A stretch of DNA of 64,000 nucleotides from positions 1-64,000 of the forward strand of contig CACPHA010000002.1 of assembly GCA_902633655.1 (NCBI GenBank), read 5' to 3'. The translations under genes and the position numbers were made by a program. Source of the DNA: Paracoccaceae bacterium. GTDB taxonomy: Bacteria; Pseudomonadota; Alphaproteobacteria; Rhodobacterales; Rhodobacteraceae. The notes beneath the pieces are model-generated. The model worked only from the letters and a program-made list of their open reading frames with translations. It was not told the DNA's origin and ran no database searches. This document shows positions 22,186 through 32,698 of this stretch, in pieces; within the stretch, counting starts at the first letter, position 1, and every line of letters begins with the position of its first letter.

Positions 22186-23348
22186 AGTTCTTTTTAATAG
22201 CCGGCGAGCCATCGGGCGATAGGTTGGGTGCGGCTCTGATCAACGGTTTTGGGAAGCTACTTTCTTCGCCACCTGTTTTGGTTGGTATCGGTGGTTCGCA
22301 TATGATAGATACCGGTTTCAAAAGTTTGTTCCCCATGAAAGAGATTTCTATCATGGGTATGAGTGAGATAGTTTCGAAATATTTCTTTCTCAAAAAACGC
22401 ATAGCACAAACAGCACAGGCTGTTATAGAAGCACAGCCAGACGTATTGATTACGATTGATCTTCCAGAGTTTAATCTGCGGGTCGCTAATATTGTGCGAA
22501 AGAAAAGTGACATCCCAATTATTCACTATGTGGCGCCAACAGTGTGGGCTTGGCGACCAAGGCGCGCAGAAAAAATGGCCAAGTCTGTAGATCATGTGCT
22601 CGCTTTACTACCATTTGAACCGAAATACATGACTAAGGCAGGTATAAGTTGTCACTTTGTAGGCCACCCAGTTGCAGATGAACCGATTGCTACTCTCGAT
22701 GAGGCAGCTGCCTTTCGCGCGAGTTATAATCTTGGTGAGGAACCTTTGGTGTTGTGTTTACCTGGATCAAGGATATCAGAAGTAAACCGCCTTGCGCCTA
22801 TTTTTGGTAAGGCAGTGTCGAATTTAAAATCATCTTCGCCTGAACTGCGCTTTGTTGTGCCAGCTGCACCGGCGATTGCAGCAGAGGTCCGAGACTTAAT
22901 CTCTGAATGGCAAGAGGAAGTGATCTTTCTTGATCCACGATACCAAACACCAGATGAAGCGTTATCCCAAAAGAGGGCAGCTTTTCGTGCAGCAAACGTT
23001 GCACTTGCCGCATCAGGCACCGTTTCTCTAGAACTTGCCGCAAGTGAAACTCCTATGGTTATTGGGTATGATATGGGCTTTTTCTCTCGGCAAATCATAG
23101 GTCATCTCGTTAAAATAGATACCGTAACTCTAGTGAATCTCGTTTCAGATAAGCGTCATGTTCCAGAATTCATTGGCTCAGATTGTACTCCCGATAATCT
23201 TTCACGTTCCGTATTGCAGGTTTTGAATAAACCTGAGGGTCAGTTACAGGCAATGGAAGAAACTATGATTCTTTTAGGAAAAGGTGAAAAATCGCCGGGA
23301 GAAAGAGCGGCGGCTTCAGTGCTAGGCATCATTTCTGCCAAGCCTTGA
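22182..23348 (+). CDS. lpxB: Lipid-A-disaccharide synthase
   Basis: FLIAGEPSGDRLGAALI, GIGGSHM, YVAPTVWAWRPRRAEKM, LCLPGSRISEV. Confidence 0.95.
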   Translation: MKFFLIAGEPSGDRLGAALINGFGKLLSSPPVLVGIGGSHMIDTGFKSLFPMKEISIMGMSEIVSKYFFLKKRIAQTAQAVIEAQPDVLITIDLPEFNLRVANIVRKKSDIPIIHYVAPTVWAWRPRRAEKMAKSVDHVLALLPFEPKYMTKAGISCHFVGHPVADEPIATLDEAAAFRASYNLGEEPLVLCLPGSRISEVNRLAPIFGKAVSNLKSSSPELRFVVPAAPAIAAEVRDLISEWQEEVIFLDPRYQTPDEALSQKRAAFRAANVALAASGTVSLELAASETPMVIGYDMGFFSRQIIGHLVKIDTVTLVNLVSDKRHVPEFIGSDCTPDNLSRSVLQVLNKPEGQLQAMEETMILLGKGEKSPGERAAASVLGIISAKP

Positions 23349-23372
23349 TGAAAAGCATATAAATCATTTGAT

Positions 23373-23942
23373 CTAACGGGCAATAACGCTCGTTCTGGAA
23401 TAAGCCGCAGTGAAACCTTTCAAGGACATGCCAAAAGTAATTGGTTGATTGGGCCGAGAAATATGAGACACTGTGATGTTAGCGACTGATCCGTTTTTCA
23501 TCAAATCCACTTCTTCGCTTGTAAATCCTATTCGCGCAACGCAACCTACTTCATTGCAAAAGCTGTAAGGATACTGTTTACGCGTTTCTGCACTAAAAGA
23601 AATTATTAAAGGGCTGGTGAGTAAAGTTTCCAACGGTACAATAATATTGGCACCGGCAACCACACCTTGAATGGCAGGAAGCCTGAATAGAGATATCTCA
23701 CTCATCGGTTGGCGTTCTGCATTAAGCAAAAGTTGGTTCATTTCACAGGGATCATTACCATCTTGCATTCGAACGCATCGTAAGGACCAATCACCCAGTT
23801 TTTCGGCCAGATAGGGTTCTCCAATATCGGGAAGATCGATTGATGAACCAAGAGATAGACTATCGGATTCCGCTTGAGCCGAAACTACGCTCGTAATCAA
23901 AATATAAACTATTGTCGCTTTGATTATGCTTTTGATATACAT
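23373..23942 (-). CDS. Invasion-associated locus B (IalB)-family protein
   Basis: Signal peptide; LGDWSLRCVRMQDGNDPCEMNQLL pattern typical of IalB family. Confidence 0.75.
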   Translation of the reverse strand: MYIKSIIKATIVYILITSVVSAQAESDSLSLGSSIDLPDIGEPYLAEKLGDWSLRCVRMQDGNDPCEMNQLLLNAERQPMSEISLFRLPAIQGVVAGANIIVPLETLLTSPLIISFSAETRKQYPYSFCNEVGCVARIGFTSEEVDLMKNGSVANITVSHISRPNQPITFGMSLKGFTAAYSRTSVIAR

Positions 23943-24274
23943 CGTGAAAGCCTTTGCCCCTTTTCTCGGTTAACATGAACATATTCTTTTGTCAGTCGTC
24001 AAAAATCCGAATTTTGAACTTGGTGGAAATGGAAATATAATTTCGTTTCCCTAAGGACCTGATTAAAATGTTTTGTTTTTACGCTCAAGCGTCCTTACAA
24101 ATTTCGTATGAATTTATGCTTCGCGGCTTATACTTTTTTACTCCCAGGAATGTTTTAGCTTTTGGTGGACTTATAATAGCCTTTTTTATATAGGCCGTAA
24201 AATGTAAATATAAACGTTCTTAACATACTTACCCAAATTTTCAGGAGTTTACTCAACGAACTAAAGTTTTTGTT

Positions 24275-25147
24275 CTAAGAACGGCTGCGCTTTTCAAAAC
24301 GTGGTAACATAGCGGAAAAATCTCTGCCTTTTCCATTTTCCTCAAAAACGAATTGCTCATACAATTCAAGAGCCAATTTTCCCATCGGTGTATCAGCATC
24401 AATCATTTCGGCCGCGTGTTGACTAAGGCGAAGATCTTTAACCATAAGTTCTGAATCGAAGCCTGGTGTGTAGTTATTATCAGAGGGTGCCGATGGACCG
24501 ATGCCTGGTGCAGGACAGTAAGCGTTCATAGACCAACTATAGCCTGAGGAGGTGCTTACCACATCAAACATGGACTGCCGTTCAAGTCCAAGCTTATCGG
24601 CCATTGCAAAGGCTTCGCACGTTACTATCATTGTTGCGCCCAAGATCATATTATTACAGATCTTAGCCGCTTGACCATTTCCTGATGGACCGCAAAGAAC
24701 GGCCTTTTGTCCCATAATTTTGAATAAAGGCGTTGCTTTTTCAAAACCAATTTTGGGACCACCCACCATGAAAGTTAGTGTGCCGGCCATAGCGCCTCCA
24801 ACACCGCCAGAGACTGGGGCATCCAATGGGATAATATTATTCGCTTCCGATATAGACGCAACAAGCCGAGCGCTATCCACATCTACTGTAGAACAATCCA
24901 AAAGAACTGCATCTTTTGGCATAACCGGCAGCACCATTTCTGCAACCGCTTGAAGTATAGTTCCATTTGGAAGCATCGTGATTAAAATATCTATTTCAGA
25001 AGCTGCATCAGTTGCAGATGTGGCAATAGGGATTCCCTCCGCGTTAATCGCAGCTGTGTCAAACCCTTTTACTTGATGACCCGCAGCCAAAAGGTTCAGC
25101 GCCATGGGTTTCCCCATATTGCCTAAACCAATAAATCCAACTTTCAT
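24275..25147 (-). CDS. mmsB: 3-hydroxyisobutyrate dehydrogenase
   Basis: KVGFIGLGNMGKPMALNLLAAGH, DAPVSGGVGGAMAGTLTFMVGG, KICNNMILG. Confidence 0.92.
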   Translation of the reverse strand: MKVGFIGLGNMGKPMALNLLAAGHQVKGFDTAAINAEGIPIATSATDAASEIDILITMLPNGTILQAVAEMVLPVMPKDAVLLDCSTVDVDSARLVASISEANNIIPLDAPVSGGVGGAMAGTLTFMVGGPKIGFEKATPLFKIMGQKAVLCGPSGNGQAAKICNNMILGATMIVTCEAFAMADKLGLERQSMFDVVSTSSGYSWSMNAYCPAPGIGPSAPSDNNYTPGFDSELMVKDLRLSQHAAEMIDADTPMGKLALELYEQFVFEENGKGRDFSAMLPRFEKRSRS

Positions 25148-25157
25148 CTTTTCCTCC

Positions 25158-26189
25158 TTAAAAGGACAACTCTAAATTTCCAAGTGGATTAAGCATCAAA
25201 CTAACCGCCTTCTTTGGAACACTTGTGACGCCATACTTCCAATTTGGAGTTCTGTCCTTGTCGATTAATCTAGCACGAATTCCTTCTATAAAGTCGCCAT
25301 GCTCCATAGATCTGGCAGTGAAACGATATTCTAATTTGAGAGCTTCATGTAATCCACTTTTCTCATTGCGCAGTTGATCCAAGATGGAAAGGCAACAGGC
25401 CATTGAAAGGGGCGAATGTTTAAAAATAGCCTCTATGCTCCTTGCGGAAAACTCATCTAATCTATTTGTCAGTCGCTTAACTATTTCTGCTAAGTCTGGA
25501 GTATTAAATATCTCTGAAATCGTATCTTTCATAAAATCAAGCGTACCCTCTGGAGGTGTGCTGTAGTATTTTTCTATTATGGATATATCGCCAGTCTCCT
25601 GCAGTTTTTCAATCAGTTCTGGCCAAATATTTTCTGGAATAAAATTATCAGCAAAACCAATATAGATAGCGTCACCAGCGTTCATTCTATGGCCAGTTAA
25701 GCCTAGATATTCACCTAAATGACCCGGTGCACGAGCAAGGATATCTGACCCCCCAACATCTGGAACAAGACCAATACCGCACTCTGGCATGGCAATTTTG
25801 CTGCTTTCTCCAACAATGCGGTGACTGCCATGGCATGAAATTCCGACACCGCCACCCATCGTAAAACCTTGCATCAAAGCGAGATAAGGTTTCGGGTAAT
25901 TCGCGATCATTGCATTCATACGATATTCTTGAGCCCAAAAAGTTTGACCATAAATGTAATCACCTCTTTTACCAGAGTCGTAGAGGTCAGCAATATCGCC
26001 ACCGGCGCAAAACGCGCGATCACCAAGTGCATCGATTGCAACCAGTTTTATGTCCTTATCATCCTTCCAGTTTAGTAAAGCTGAATTAATTGCTGTACAC
26101 ATTTCATAGGTCATAGCGTTCAACGCATCAGGCCTTTGCAATGTTATGCGTCCGGCATAGCCTTCTTTTCTTATGCTGATGTCATTCAT
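25158..26189 (-). CDS. Enoyl-CoA hydratase/isomerase family, 3-hydroxyisobutyryl-CoA hydrolase-like
   Basis: ITLQRPDALNAMTYEM, RAFCAGGDI, GFTMGGGVGISCHGSHRIVGESSKIAMPECGIGLVPDVGGS. Confidence 0.88.
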   Translation of the reverse strand: MNDISIRKEGYAGRITLQRPDALNAMTYEMCTAINSALLNWKDDKDIKLVAIDALGDRAFCAGGDIADLYDSGKRGDYIYGQTFWAQEYRMNAMIANYPKPYLALMQGFTMGGGVGISCHGSHRIVGESSKIAMPECGIGLVPDVGGSDILARAPGHLGEYLGLTGHRMNAGDAIYIGFADNFIPENIWPELIEKLQETGDISIIEKYYSTPPEGTLDFMKDTISEIFNTPDLAEIVKRLTNRLDEFSARSIEAIFKHSPLSMACCLSILDQLRNEKSGLHEALKLEYRFTARSMEHGDFIEGIRARLIDKDRTPNWKYGVTSVPKKAVSLMLNPLGNLELSF

Positions 26190-27328
26190 CGTGACTCTTG
26201 CAGATTTCGGGCAACAATAATGCGCATAATTTCATTTGTTCCTTCCAAAATTTGATGTACACGAAGGTCCCGGACTATTTTTTCAATACCGTATTCTGCC
26301 AAATAACCATAACCACCGTGTAATTGAAGGCAACTATTGGCAACGTCAAAAGCGGCATCTGTCACATACATTTTGGCCATTGCACAGAATTTAGTAGCGT
26401 CCGCCTGCTTATTATCCAGCTTCCAAGCTGCCTTCCTCAAAAACACACGTGAGGACTCTAATTTCACCTCCAACTCGGCAAGTTTGAATTGTAACGCCTG
26501 AAACTGATCAAGAGTTTTTCCGAATGCTTTTCTTTCTTTCATATATTTAAGCGTTTGGTTAAATGCGGCCTGTGCTCCACCCATAGCACTTGCTGCAATA
26601 TTTAAACGACCACCATCAAGACCTGCCATCGCATATAAAAAGCCGTTGCCTTCTTCGCCCAACAAATTTTCCGAAAGGACTTTGCAGGCATCAAACTGAA
26701 CTTGTGTTGTTGGTTGAGAACGCCAACCCATTTTGTCTTCTAGCGCACCATAACTTAGTCCATCCGCATCAGCTTTCACTATCATAGCGGAAATACCCTT
26801 GGGGCCGTTGTCACTGGTGCGGCACATCACGATATAGGCGTCTGAATATGAGCCACCGGATATGAAAGATTTTGTTCCGGTGATCTCGTAGCCTTCATTT
26901 GTCAGTTCTGCACGAGTTCTAAGAGCCGCTGCATCCGAACCTGAACCTGGTTCGGTAAGGCAGTAACTAAATATTTTTTTCATGGAACATAGGTCTGGGA
27001 GCCACTTAGCTTTGCTGCTCTCGCTGCCGAAGGTATCGATCATGCCACCGCACATGTTATGGATGGACAGAAAAGCAGAAACGGATGGGCATGCCATACC
27101 AAGTGCTTCGAAAACAAGTGTTGCATCCAAACGGCTTAAACCCGCTCCTCCTCTGTTTTCGGACACATATATCCCGCCGAGACCTAACTCGGCAGCTTTA
27201 TGCCATAAACTTCTTGGGATTGTGCCTTCAGCCTCCCATTTACGGGCAAAAGGTGAAATGTGGTCGCACCCAAAAGCATGAGACATTTCCCAGATTGCAG
27301 TTTGTTCTTGGCTAAGGGAAAATTGCAT
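26186..27328 (-). CDS. Acyl-CoA dehydrogenase (isobutyryl-CoA dehydrogenase-like)
   Basis: CLTEPGSGSDAAALRT, LQLHGGYGYLAEYGIEKIVRDLRVHQILEGTNEIMR; 4-nt overlap with hydratase gene. Confidence 0.9.
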   Translation of the reverse strand: MQFSLSQEQTAIWEMSHAFGCDHISPFARKWEAEGTIPRSLWHKAAELGLGGIYVSENRGGAGLSRLDATLVFEALGMACPSVSAFLSIHNMCGGMIDTFGSESSKAKWLPDLCSMKKIFSYCLTEPGSGSDAAALRTRAELTNEGYEITGTKSFISGGSYSDAYIVMCRTSDNGPKGISAMIVKADADGLSYGALEDKMGWRSQPTTQVQFDACKVLSENLLGEEGNGFLYAMAGLDGGRLNIAASAMGGAQAAFNQTLKYMKERKAFGKTLDQFQALQFKLAELEVKLESSRVFLRKAAWKLDNKQADATKFCAMAKMYVTDAAFDVANSCLQLHGGYGYLAEYGIEKIVRDLRVHQILEGTNEIMRIIVARNLQESR

Positions 27329-27472
27329 TTTGATCCTTTCATCCTTTCCGTGCTGGTCCAAACAACTGAAAATATGAAAGTTCCTAAAGCCTTTCTACGT
27401 CCAGATGCAAGGGCTTAGAGATTTTTAACAAGTGTAAAAGCGTATAGATTTTTTTATCCTGCCGTTGCCATT

Positions 27473-28117
27473 CTATTGAACGATACAAGACAGAATGCGT
27501 TCAGCCTCTGACTTTGGGCTTTTCAAAATGGTTTTGTCCTCACCCGGGTAAAATCTCGCCCTCGTTGCTGTAGGCATTGCTGCAGGACTTACGATTTTAA
27601 TTTTTGGGCCAAACCGGGTATTTTCCGCCTGCCAGCTTTTGGCAAGGGCAATTTGAGCAGCTTTAGTTGCGCCATAGGCAGAAAAAAATTTTTTTCCTGA
27701 CTGTGAATCTTCGAAAAAAATTACATTTGATGAATCTCTTAAGAGTGGCGCAACATAAGAAATCAAATTACCTGTTGCCGTTACATTTACAGCAATAGAT
27801 TTTTCCCAATCCTTAGCGTCCAGTGAATCAGCTGGAGTCAGTGGACTTGCATGAATGGCTGTATGGGCCCAGAGATCAATCATACCCCAACGTTCAAACA
27901 GCGACTTACACAAATGCGCCATCGCTTCTTTTTTAGTTATATCCATAGGAGCCAATGTAATTTTACCACCCTTCTCTTGAATCCGATCATCAAGATCTTC
28001 AAGCGCACCAGTGGTGCGTGCCACTGCTATAACGTGGTGTGTTGTAGCTATGGCTTCGGTTAAGGCTGCGCCAAGGCCTCTTGACGCACCGGTTATAAGT
28101 GCAATTTTTTGTTCCAT
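27473..28117 (-). CDS. Short-chain dehydrogenase/reductase
   Basis: ALITGASRGLGAAL, YGATKAAQIALAKS; start at MEQKIALITG. Confidence 0.88.
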   Translation of the reverse strand: MEQKIALITGASRGLGAALTEAIATTHHVIAVARTTGALEDLDDRIQEKGGKITLAPMDITKKEAMAHLCKSLFERWGMIDLWAHTAIHASPLTPADSLDAKDWEKSIAVNVTATGNLISYVAPLLRDSSNVIFFEDSQSGKKFFSAYGATKAAQIALAKSWQAENTRFGPKIKIVSPAAMPTATRARFYPGEDKTILKSPKSEAERILSCIVQ

Positions 28118-28357
28118 AATGGGCTGATGGGCAATTTTACAATGAAGGTCAACGTGATGTTGATATAGTTTTATAAAATAAGTGGACACAGAACGCGTTA
28201 AACAGCTCACAATCTCTTTTTTAAAATCGTTCGTATGTGATAGTGGCATTTCATATTATTTGTAGTAGGCAGGTCGCTATCGGTTTTTCAAAGCCGCACA
28301 ATCAACAATCTAAATGTAAACGCCAAAGACCAAAATAGATGTGACCTGTCGAAAACT

Positions 28358-29890
28358 TTGGTGACATCCAACTTAAAACGCATTAGTGGTCTGGCCATAA
28401 ATAAAAAATATTCTGGAGTATTTGATTTGTCCAAAATAGTTCTTGGCGATTATTATCCTGTTTATTATGGGAAGCCGAAGGATGAGTGTGGTATTTTTGG
28501 CATTTATGGGCACTCGGATGCTGCTGCTCTGACTGCTCTTGGCCTACACGCATTACAACATAGAGGGCAAGAGTCGGCCGGAATAGTTACCTTTGATGAT
28601 GGTTTATTCCATGCAGAACGTAGGATGGGTCTAGTAAGCGATAACTTTACAGATAATAAGATATTAGCTTGCCTTCCTGGGAATACAGCAATCGGTCACG
28701 TTAGATATTCAACGACAGGGAGTTCAGCTTTAAAAAACGTTCAACCATTATTTGCTGATCTATCTATTGGCGGTTTGGCTTTGGCGCACAACGGTAATCT
28801 AACCAACGGTCTGACTTTACGGGAAAATCTTGTAAATGAAGGATCCATCTTCCAAACTACATCTGACACGGAAACGGTCTTACAATTAATTGCAAAGTCA
28901 AAAGAAAAATCAATAGTAAAGCGTTTTATTGATAGTCTATACCAGATTGATGGAGCTTATGCATTTGTAACTTTAACAACGAAAAATATGATTGGCGTAA
29001 GAGATCCAAGTGGAATTAGGCCACTTATTTTGGGGATATTGGATGGGAGTTACATACTAACTTCTGAAACTTGTGCATTAGATATAATTGGAGCCGAATT
29101 TGTTCGGGAGGTCGAAAACGGTGAGATGATAGTCATTACGCGGTCAGGTTTGGAGTCCATAAAACCATTTCCAGTTAGACCCAAACGGCCATGTATATTT
29201 GAATACATATATTTCGCTCGGCCTGATAGCATATTAGGTGGTCATAGTGTCTATGAGTGCCGAAGAAAATTTGGTCAAGAGTTAGCTAAGGAATCACCAA
29301 TAAAAGCGGATTTGGTAATCCCCATACCGGACAGCGGTGTCCCAGCGGCAATCGGATATGCGGATACCTCGGATATACCTTTCGAGTTGGGCATTATTAG
29401 AAATCACTATGTTGGTAGGACATTCATAGAACCACAGCAGTCTATTAGAGCTTTTTCAGTAAAATTGAAACATAATGCCAATCGAATACTTGTTGATGGA
29501 AAGAAAGTCATACTGGTTGATGACTCGCTAGTAAGAGGGACCACATCTACGAAAATTGTAAGGATGATGAGAGAAGCGGGGGCGCAACAAGTCCATATGA
29601 GGATCACGGCCCCTCCAATAAAGTTTCCAGACTATTATGGTATAGACACTCCAGTAAAAGATGAACTCTTGGCTTCAAATAAAAGTATCGATGAAATTCG
29701 CAGTTACATTGGTGCCGATTCATTAAAATTTCTAAGTGTCGATGGTTTGTACCGAGCTATGGGTTTCCCTTGCGGAAGAAACGCCAAGCATCCTGCTTTT
29801 ACGGATCATTGTTTTACTGGAGATTATCCAACGGGGTTGATAGATCAAAGTTCAAAAGAAAAATTCCATCAACTTTCCTTGTTATCTTAA
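28358..29890 (+). CDS. purF: Amidophosphoribosyltransferase
   Basis: DECGIFGIYG catalytic Cys, LQHRGQESAG, VILVDDSLVRGTTSTKIVRMMREAGA; true start probably internal. Confidence 0.94.
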   Translation: MVTSNLKRISGLAINKKYSGVFDLSKIVLGDYYPVYYGKPKDECGIFGIYGHSDAAALTALGLHALQHRGQESAGIVTFDDGLFHAERRMGLVSDNFTDNKILACLPGNTAIGHVRYSTTGSSALKNVQPLFADLSIGGLALAHNGNLTNGLTLRENLVNEGSIFQTTSDTETVLQLIAKSKEKSIVKRFIDSLYQIDGAYAFVTLTTKNMIGVRDPSGIRPLILGILDGSYILTSETCALDIIGAEFVREVENGEMIVITRSGLESIKPFPVRPKRPCIFEYIYFARPDSILGGHSVYECRRKFGQELAKESPIKADLVIPIPDSGVPAAIGYADTSDIPFELGIIRNHYVGRTFIEPQQSIRAFSVKLKHNANRILVDGKKVILVDDSLVRGTTSTKIVRMMREAGAQQVHMRITAPPIKFPDYYGIDTPVKDELLASNKSIDEIRSYIGADSLKFLSVDGLYRAMGFPCGRNAKHPAFTDHCFTGDYPTGLIDQSSKEKFHQLSLLS

Positions 29891-30079
29891 GTAGTAATTA
29901 GAGGGAAAAAATCTTTTATTTAGTGAAGAAATCAAATTTTTCGATGGTTTTTTGTTTTATTTGACGTCAATATCTTCAAAAGATGCTGCTGTTAAAGAAA
30001 TTCAGTTGATCACGGCTATAAAAAGTTTCCGTGGGCTAGTCTACTAAAAAATATTTGCATATATCTTCTAATTTAAGCT

Positions 30080-30637
30080 TTATTCATTATTACAAACATT
30101 TACGAGCTGTTCGTACTGCTCCGTGATCCATCCAAGTGCTCGCTCGGGATTGCGTCCTTCAATATTTGTAACAACATTTCCAAAGATTACCGCCGAGCGA
30201 CTTTTGTCTATCGTAGGAAAGGTCTCAGCACTGAAAATAGATTTGTAGGCAAAAAACATTATAGCAATGAGAGCAACTCCTCTAAATACGCCAAAAAGGA
30301 ACCCAAAAGCGCGGTCTACACTTCCCGCACCTGTTTTGTTAATTACCGACGTAAGCAGAGGTGTAAAAAATGAAAAAATCACAAGTGCAATAGCAAAGAC
30401 TCCAGCAAAAGAGGCAATTATGGACAACTCACAGCTATCTGAAATTATTGGTCCTATTATGGGTATCTCTTTGACCAATGGTTTAACTTGAGGTGCAAAG
30501 ATAAATGCGACAAATGCTGCTGCAATCCACCCAAGAATTGCCATTATTTCACGTACTATGCCGCGGGCATAGGCTAGAAGAGCAGACAGAAGTACAATTA
30601 AAAAAATTGCGCCGTCTACTATATTAAAACCTTCCAT
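30080..30637 (-). CDS. cvpA: CvpA family protein
   Basis: DGAIFLIVLLSALLAYARGIVREIMAILGWIAAAFVAFIFAP; four-TM pattern. Confidence 0.85.
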   Translation of the reverse strand: MEGFNIVDGAIFLIVLLSALLAYARGIVREIMAILGWIAAAFVAFIFAPQVKPLVKEIPIIGPIISDSCELSIIASFAGVFAIALVIFSFFTPLLTSVINKTGAGSVDRAFGFLFGVFRGVALIAIMFFAYKSIFSAETFPTIDKSRSAVIFGNVVTNIEGRNPERALGWITEQYEQLVNVCNNE

Positions 30638-30658
30638 ACTGTGCCCGCCCCGGATTCT

Positions 30659-32029
30659 CTATCCTGATTTTTCTTTAAACATGCTAGATACGAAAGATTT
30701 AAGATCAACCATTTTTTCAAATTCAATATGAGGCAGTGAATTTTGTTTTTCTTGTGCTGGTGCAATGGCCCGTGAGAAACCAAGTTTTGCCGCCTCTTTT
30801 AATCTGTTTTCTGTATGGACAACTGGTCTTAGTGCGCCGGATAGACTTATTTCTCCATAAATGACTGTGCCTTTAGGTAAGCTCAGGTTATACAAGGCCG
30901 AAAGGAGTGCCCCAGCGACTGCTAGGTCCGCTGCAGGCTCTGAAATTTTTAGGCCTCCCGCCACATTGAGGTACACATCATGACCCGTAAATGCTGTTCC
31001 GCATATTGATTCTAACACCGCAAGAACCATAGCGAGGCGACCTGAGTCCCAGCCTATTACTGCACGTCTTGGTTGGCTATGAATAGTTGGTGCGACTAAA
31101 GCTTGCAATTCGACCAATAAAGGACGCGTACCCTCTATACCGGCAAATACAACGGACCCTGGACTGTGCTCACCATGTTCTGACAAAAAAAGTGAAGACG
31201 GGTTAGGCACTTCGTTAAGGCCCCGTCCAGTCATTTCAAACACACCGATTTCGTTGGCTGGTCCGAAGCGGTTTTTAACTGCCCTCAGGATTCGAAACTG
31301 ATGTCCGCGTGCACCCTCAAAATATAATACAGTATCTACCATATGCTCTACAACACGAGGACCAGCGATTAGTCCTTCTTTGGTAACATGACCAACTAAA
31401 ACCACTGAAATCCCGTGACGTTTGGAAAAACTCGTCAGTTCATGAGCAGTTGCCCGAACTTGGCTTACGCTACCAGGTGCGCTGTCAACACTATCGGCCC
31501 AAACAGTCTGTATTGAATCGATTATCACCAATTCAGGTTTTTCTTCCTTCAAGGTTGTGAGAATGTTTCTCAGGTTAGTTTCTGTACCAAGTGAAACATT
31601 GGCGGCTTTGAGGCCAAGGCGCTTTGCTCGTAGTTGGATTTGAGCACTAGCTTCTTCGCCAGAAATATAGAGAGTTTTCATACCGGTTTGCCCAAATTGG
31701 GCCGCTGCTTGCAACAAGAGCGTTGACTTGCCAATGCCAGGATCACCACCTACCAATGTTGCACTTGCATCTACCAAGCCGCCTCCGAGCACAATATCTA
31801 GTTCTTTAATGCCGCTTAAGGTCCGAACAGGCAACGCACTTTCGCTTGAAAGCCCTGTCAATTTAATCAATGTACCGCGGGTGTTTCCGAGTGTACCCTT
31901 GCCAGCTCCGGACGAAATACCGTTATCTTCGGAAATACTGTTCCATTCATCGCATACTTCGCAGCGTCCTGACCATTTAGAAGTTATATTATTACAAACA
32001 GAGCATACGAAAACTTTAGATTTTATCAT
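30659..32029 (-). CDS. radA: DNA repair protein RadA
   Basis: N-terminal Cys4 zinc motif CSVCNN..CEVC, GGDPGIGKSTLLLQ, KNRFGPANEIGVFEM. Confidence 0.95.
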   Translation of the reverse strand: MIKSKVFVCSVCNNITSKWSGRCEVCDEWNSISEDNGISSGAGKGTLGNTRGTLIKLTGLSSESALPVRTLSGIKELDIVLGGGLVDASATLVGGDPGIGKSTLLLQAAAQFGQTGMKTLYISGEEASAQIQLRAKRLGLKAANVSLGTETNLRNILTTLKEEKPELVIIDSIQTVWADSVDSAPGSVSQVRATAHELTSFSKRHGISVVLVGHVTKEGLIAGPRVVEHMVDTVLYFEGARGHQFRILRAVKNRFGPANEIGVFEMTGRGLNEVPNPSSLFLSEHGEHSPGSVVFAGIEGTRPLLVELQALVAPTIHSQPRRAVIGWDSGRLAMVLAVLESICGTAFTGHDVYLNVAGGLKISEPAADLAVAGALLSALYNLSLPKGTVIYGEISLSGALRPVVHTENRLKEAAKLGFSRAIAPAQEKQNSLPHIEFEKMVDLKSFVSSMFKEKSG

Positions 32030-32299
32030 GGGCTTTAGGTGCCAAGTTTTGATCTTTAAGGCAAGAACTTAAAATTTTGATTGAGCTAGAACACTAAGGT
32101 CACAATAAATGTCTATTTACAAAAGTTTAATAGTAAAAATTCAAAATTAACTTTCACGGAAATGTTGGGTATCATGCTGAATTTCGAAATATAAGACTGT
32201 GTTTTCAAGGTTCTTTTAGGTCAAAAATATTAGTTTAAGGCGATTATTTTTACCCTGTTTGGAAATAGAAAAGAACAGTTTGGCTTAATAATTTGTTGT

Positions 32300-32698
32300 T
32301 TAAATTAGTATAACTGTCGTCCAATAAAGCATCGCCAAAACACCAAGCATAGCTCCATGGATTAGGTCGATCCAGGACCAACGATTATTTTGGTAGCAGT
32401 TCGTTAAAAGCAATGGAAGAGATGCCAAAGCCAGAGTAGCCGACCCGTTATGCCACCTAACGAACCAAGTGCCATAATCAAGAAGAATACCCTCATAGAT
32501 ACCAAGAAAATTGAACCCAAAATGGCAAAAAAGTATGATAACTCCAAGTATAAAGCTCCCCATCGCGAGCCAGTCGAAGCGAGTTCGATGAGCATAAATC
32601 CTTAACAGACACAAAATACACAAAAGTTGAATGAATATATATTTTTTAAAGAAGATAAAAAAAACGAATTCGGGTGCTGGTTGAAAAAGATTGCCCAT
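32300..32698 (-). CDS. Hypothetical multi-TM membrane protein
   Basis: Hydrophobic ORF abutting the ABC transporter ATPase gene on the same strand. Confidence 0.55.
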   Translation of the reverse strand: MGNLFQPAPEFVFFIFFKKYIFIQLLCILCLLRIYAHRTRFDWLAMGSFILGVIILFCHFGFNFLGIYEGILLDYGTWFVRWHNGSATLALASLPLLLTNCYQNNRWSWIDLIHGAMLGVLAMLYWTTVILI

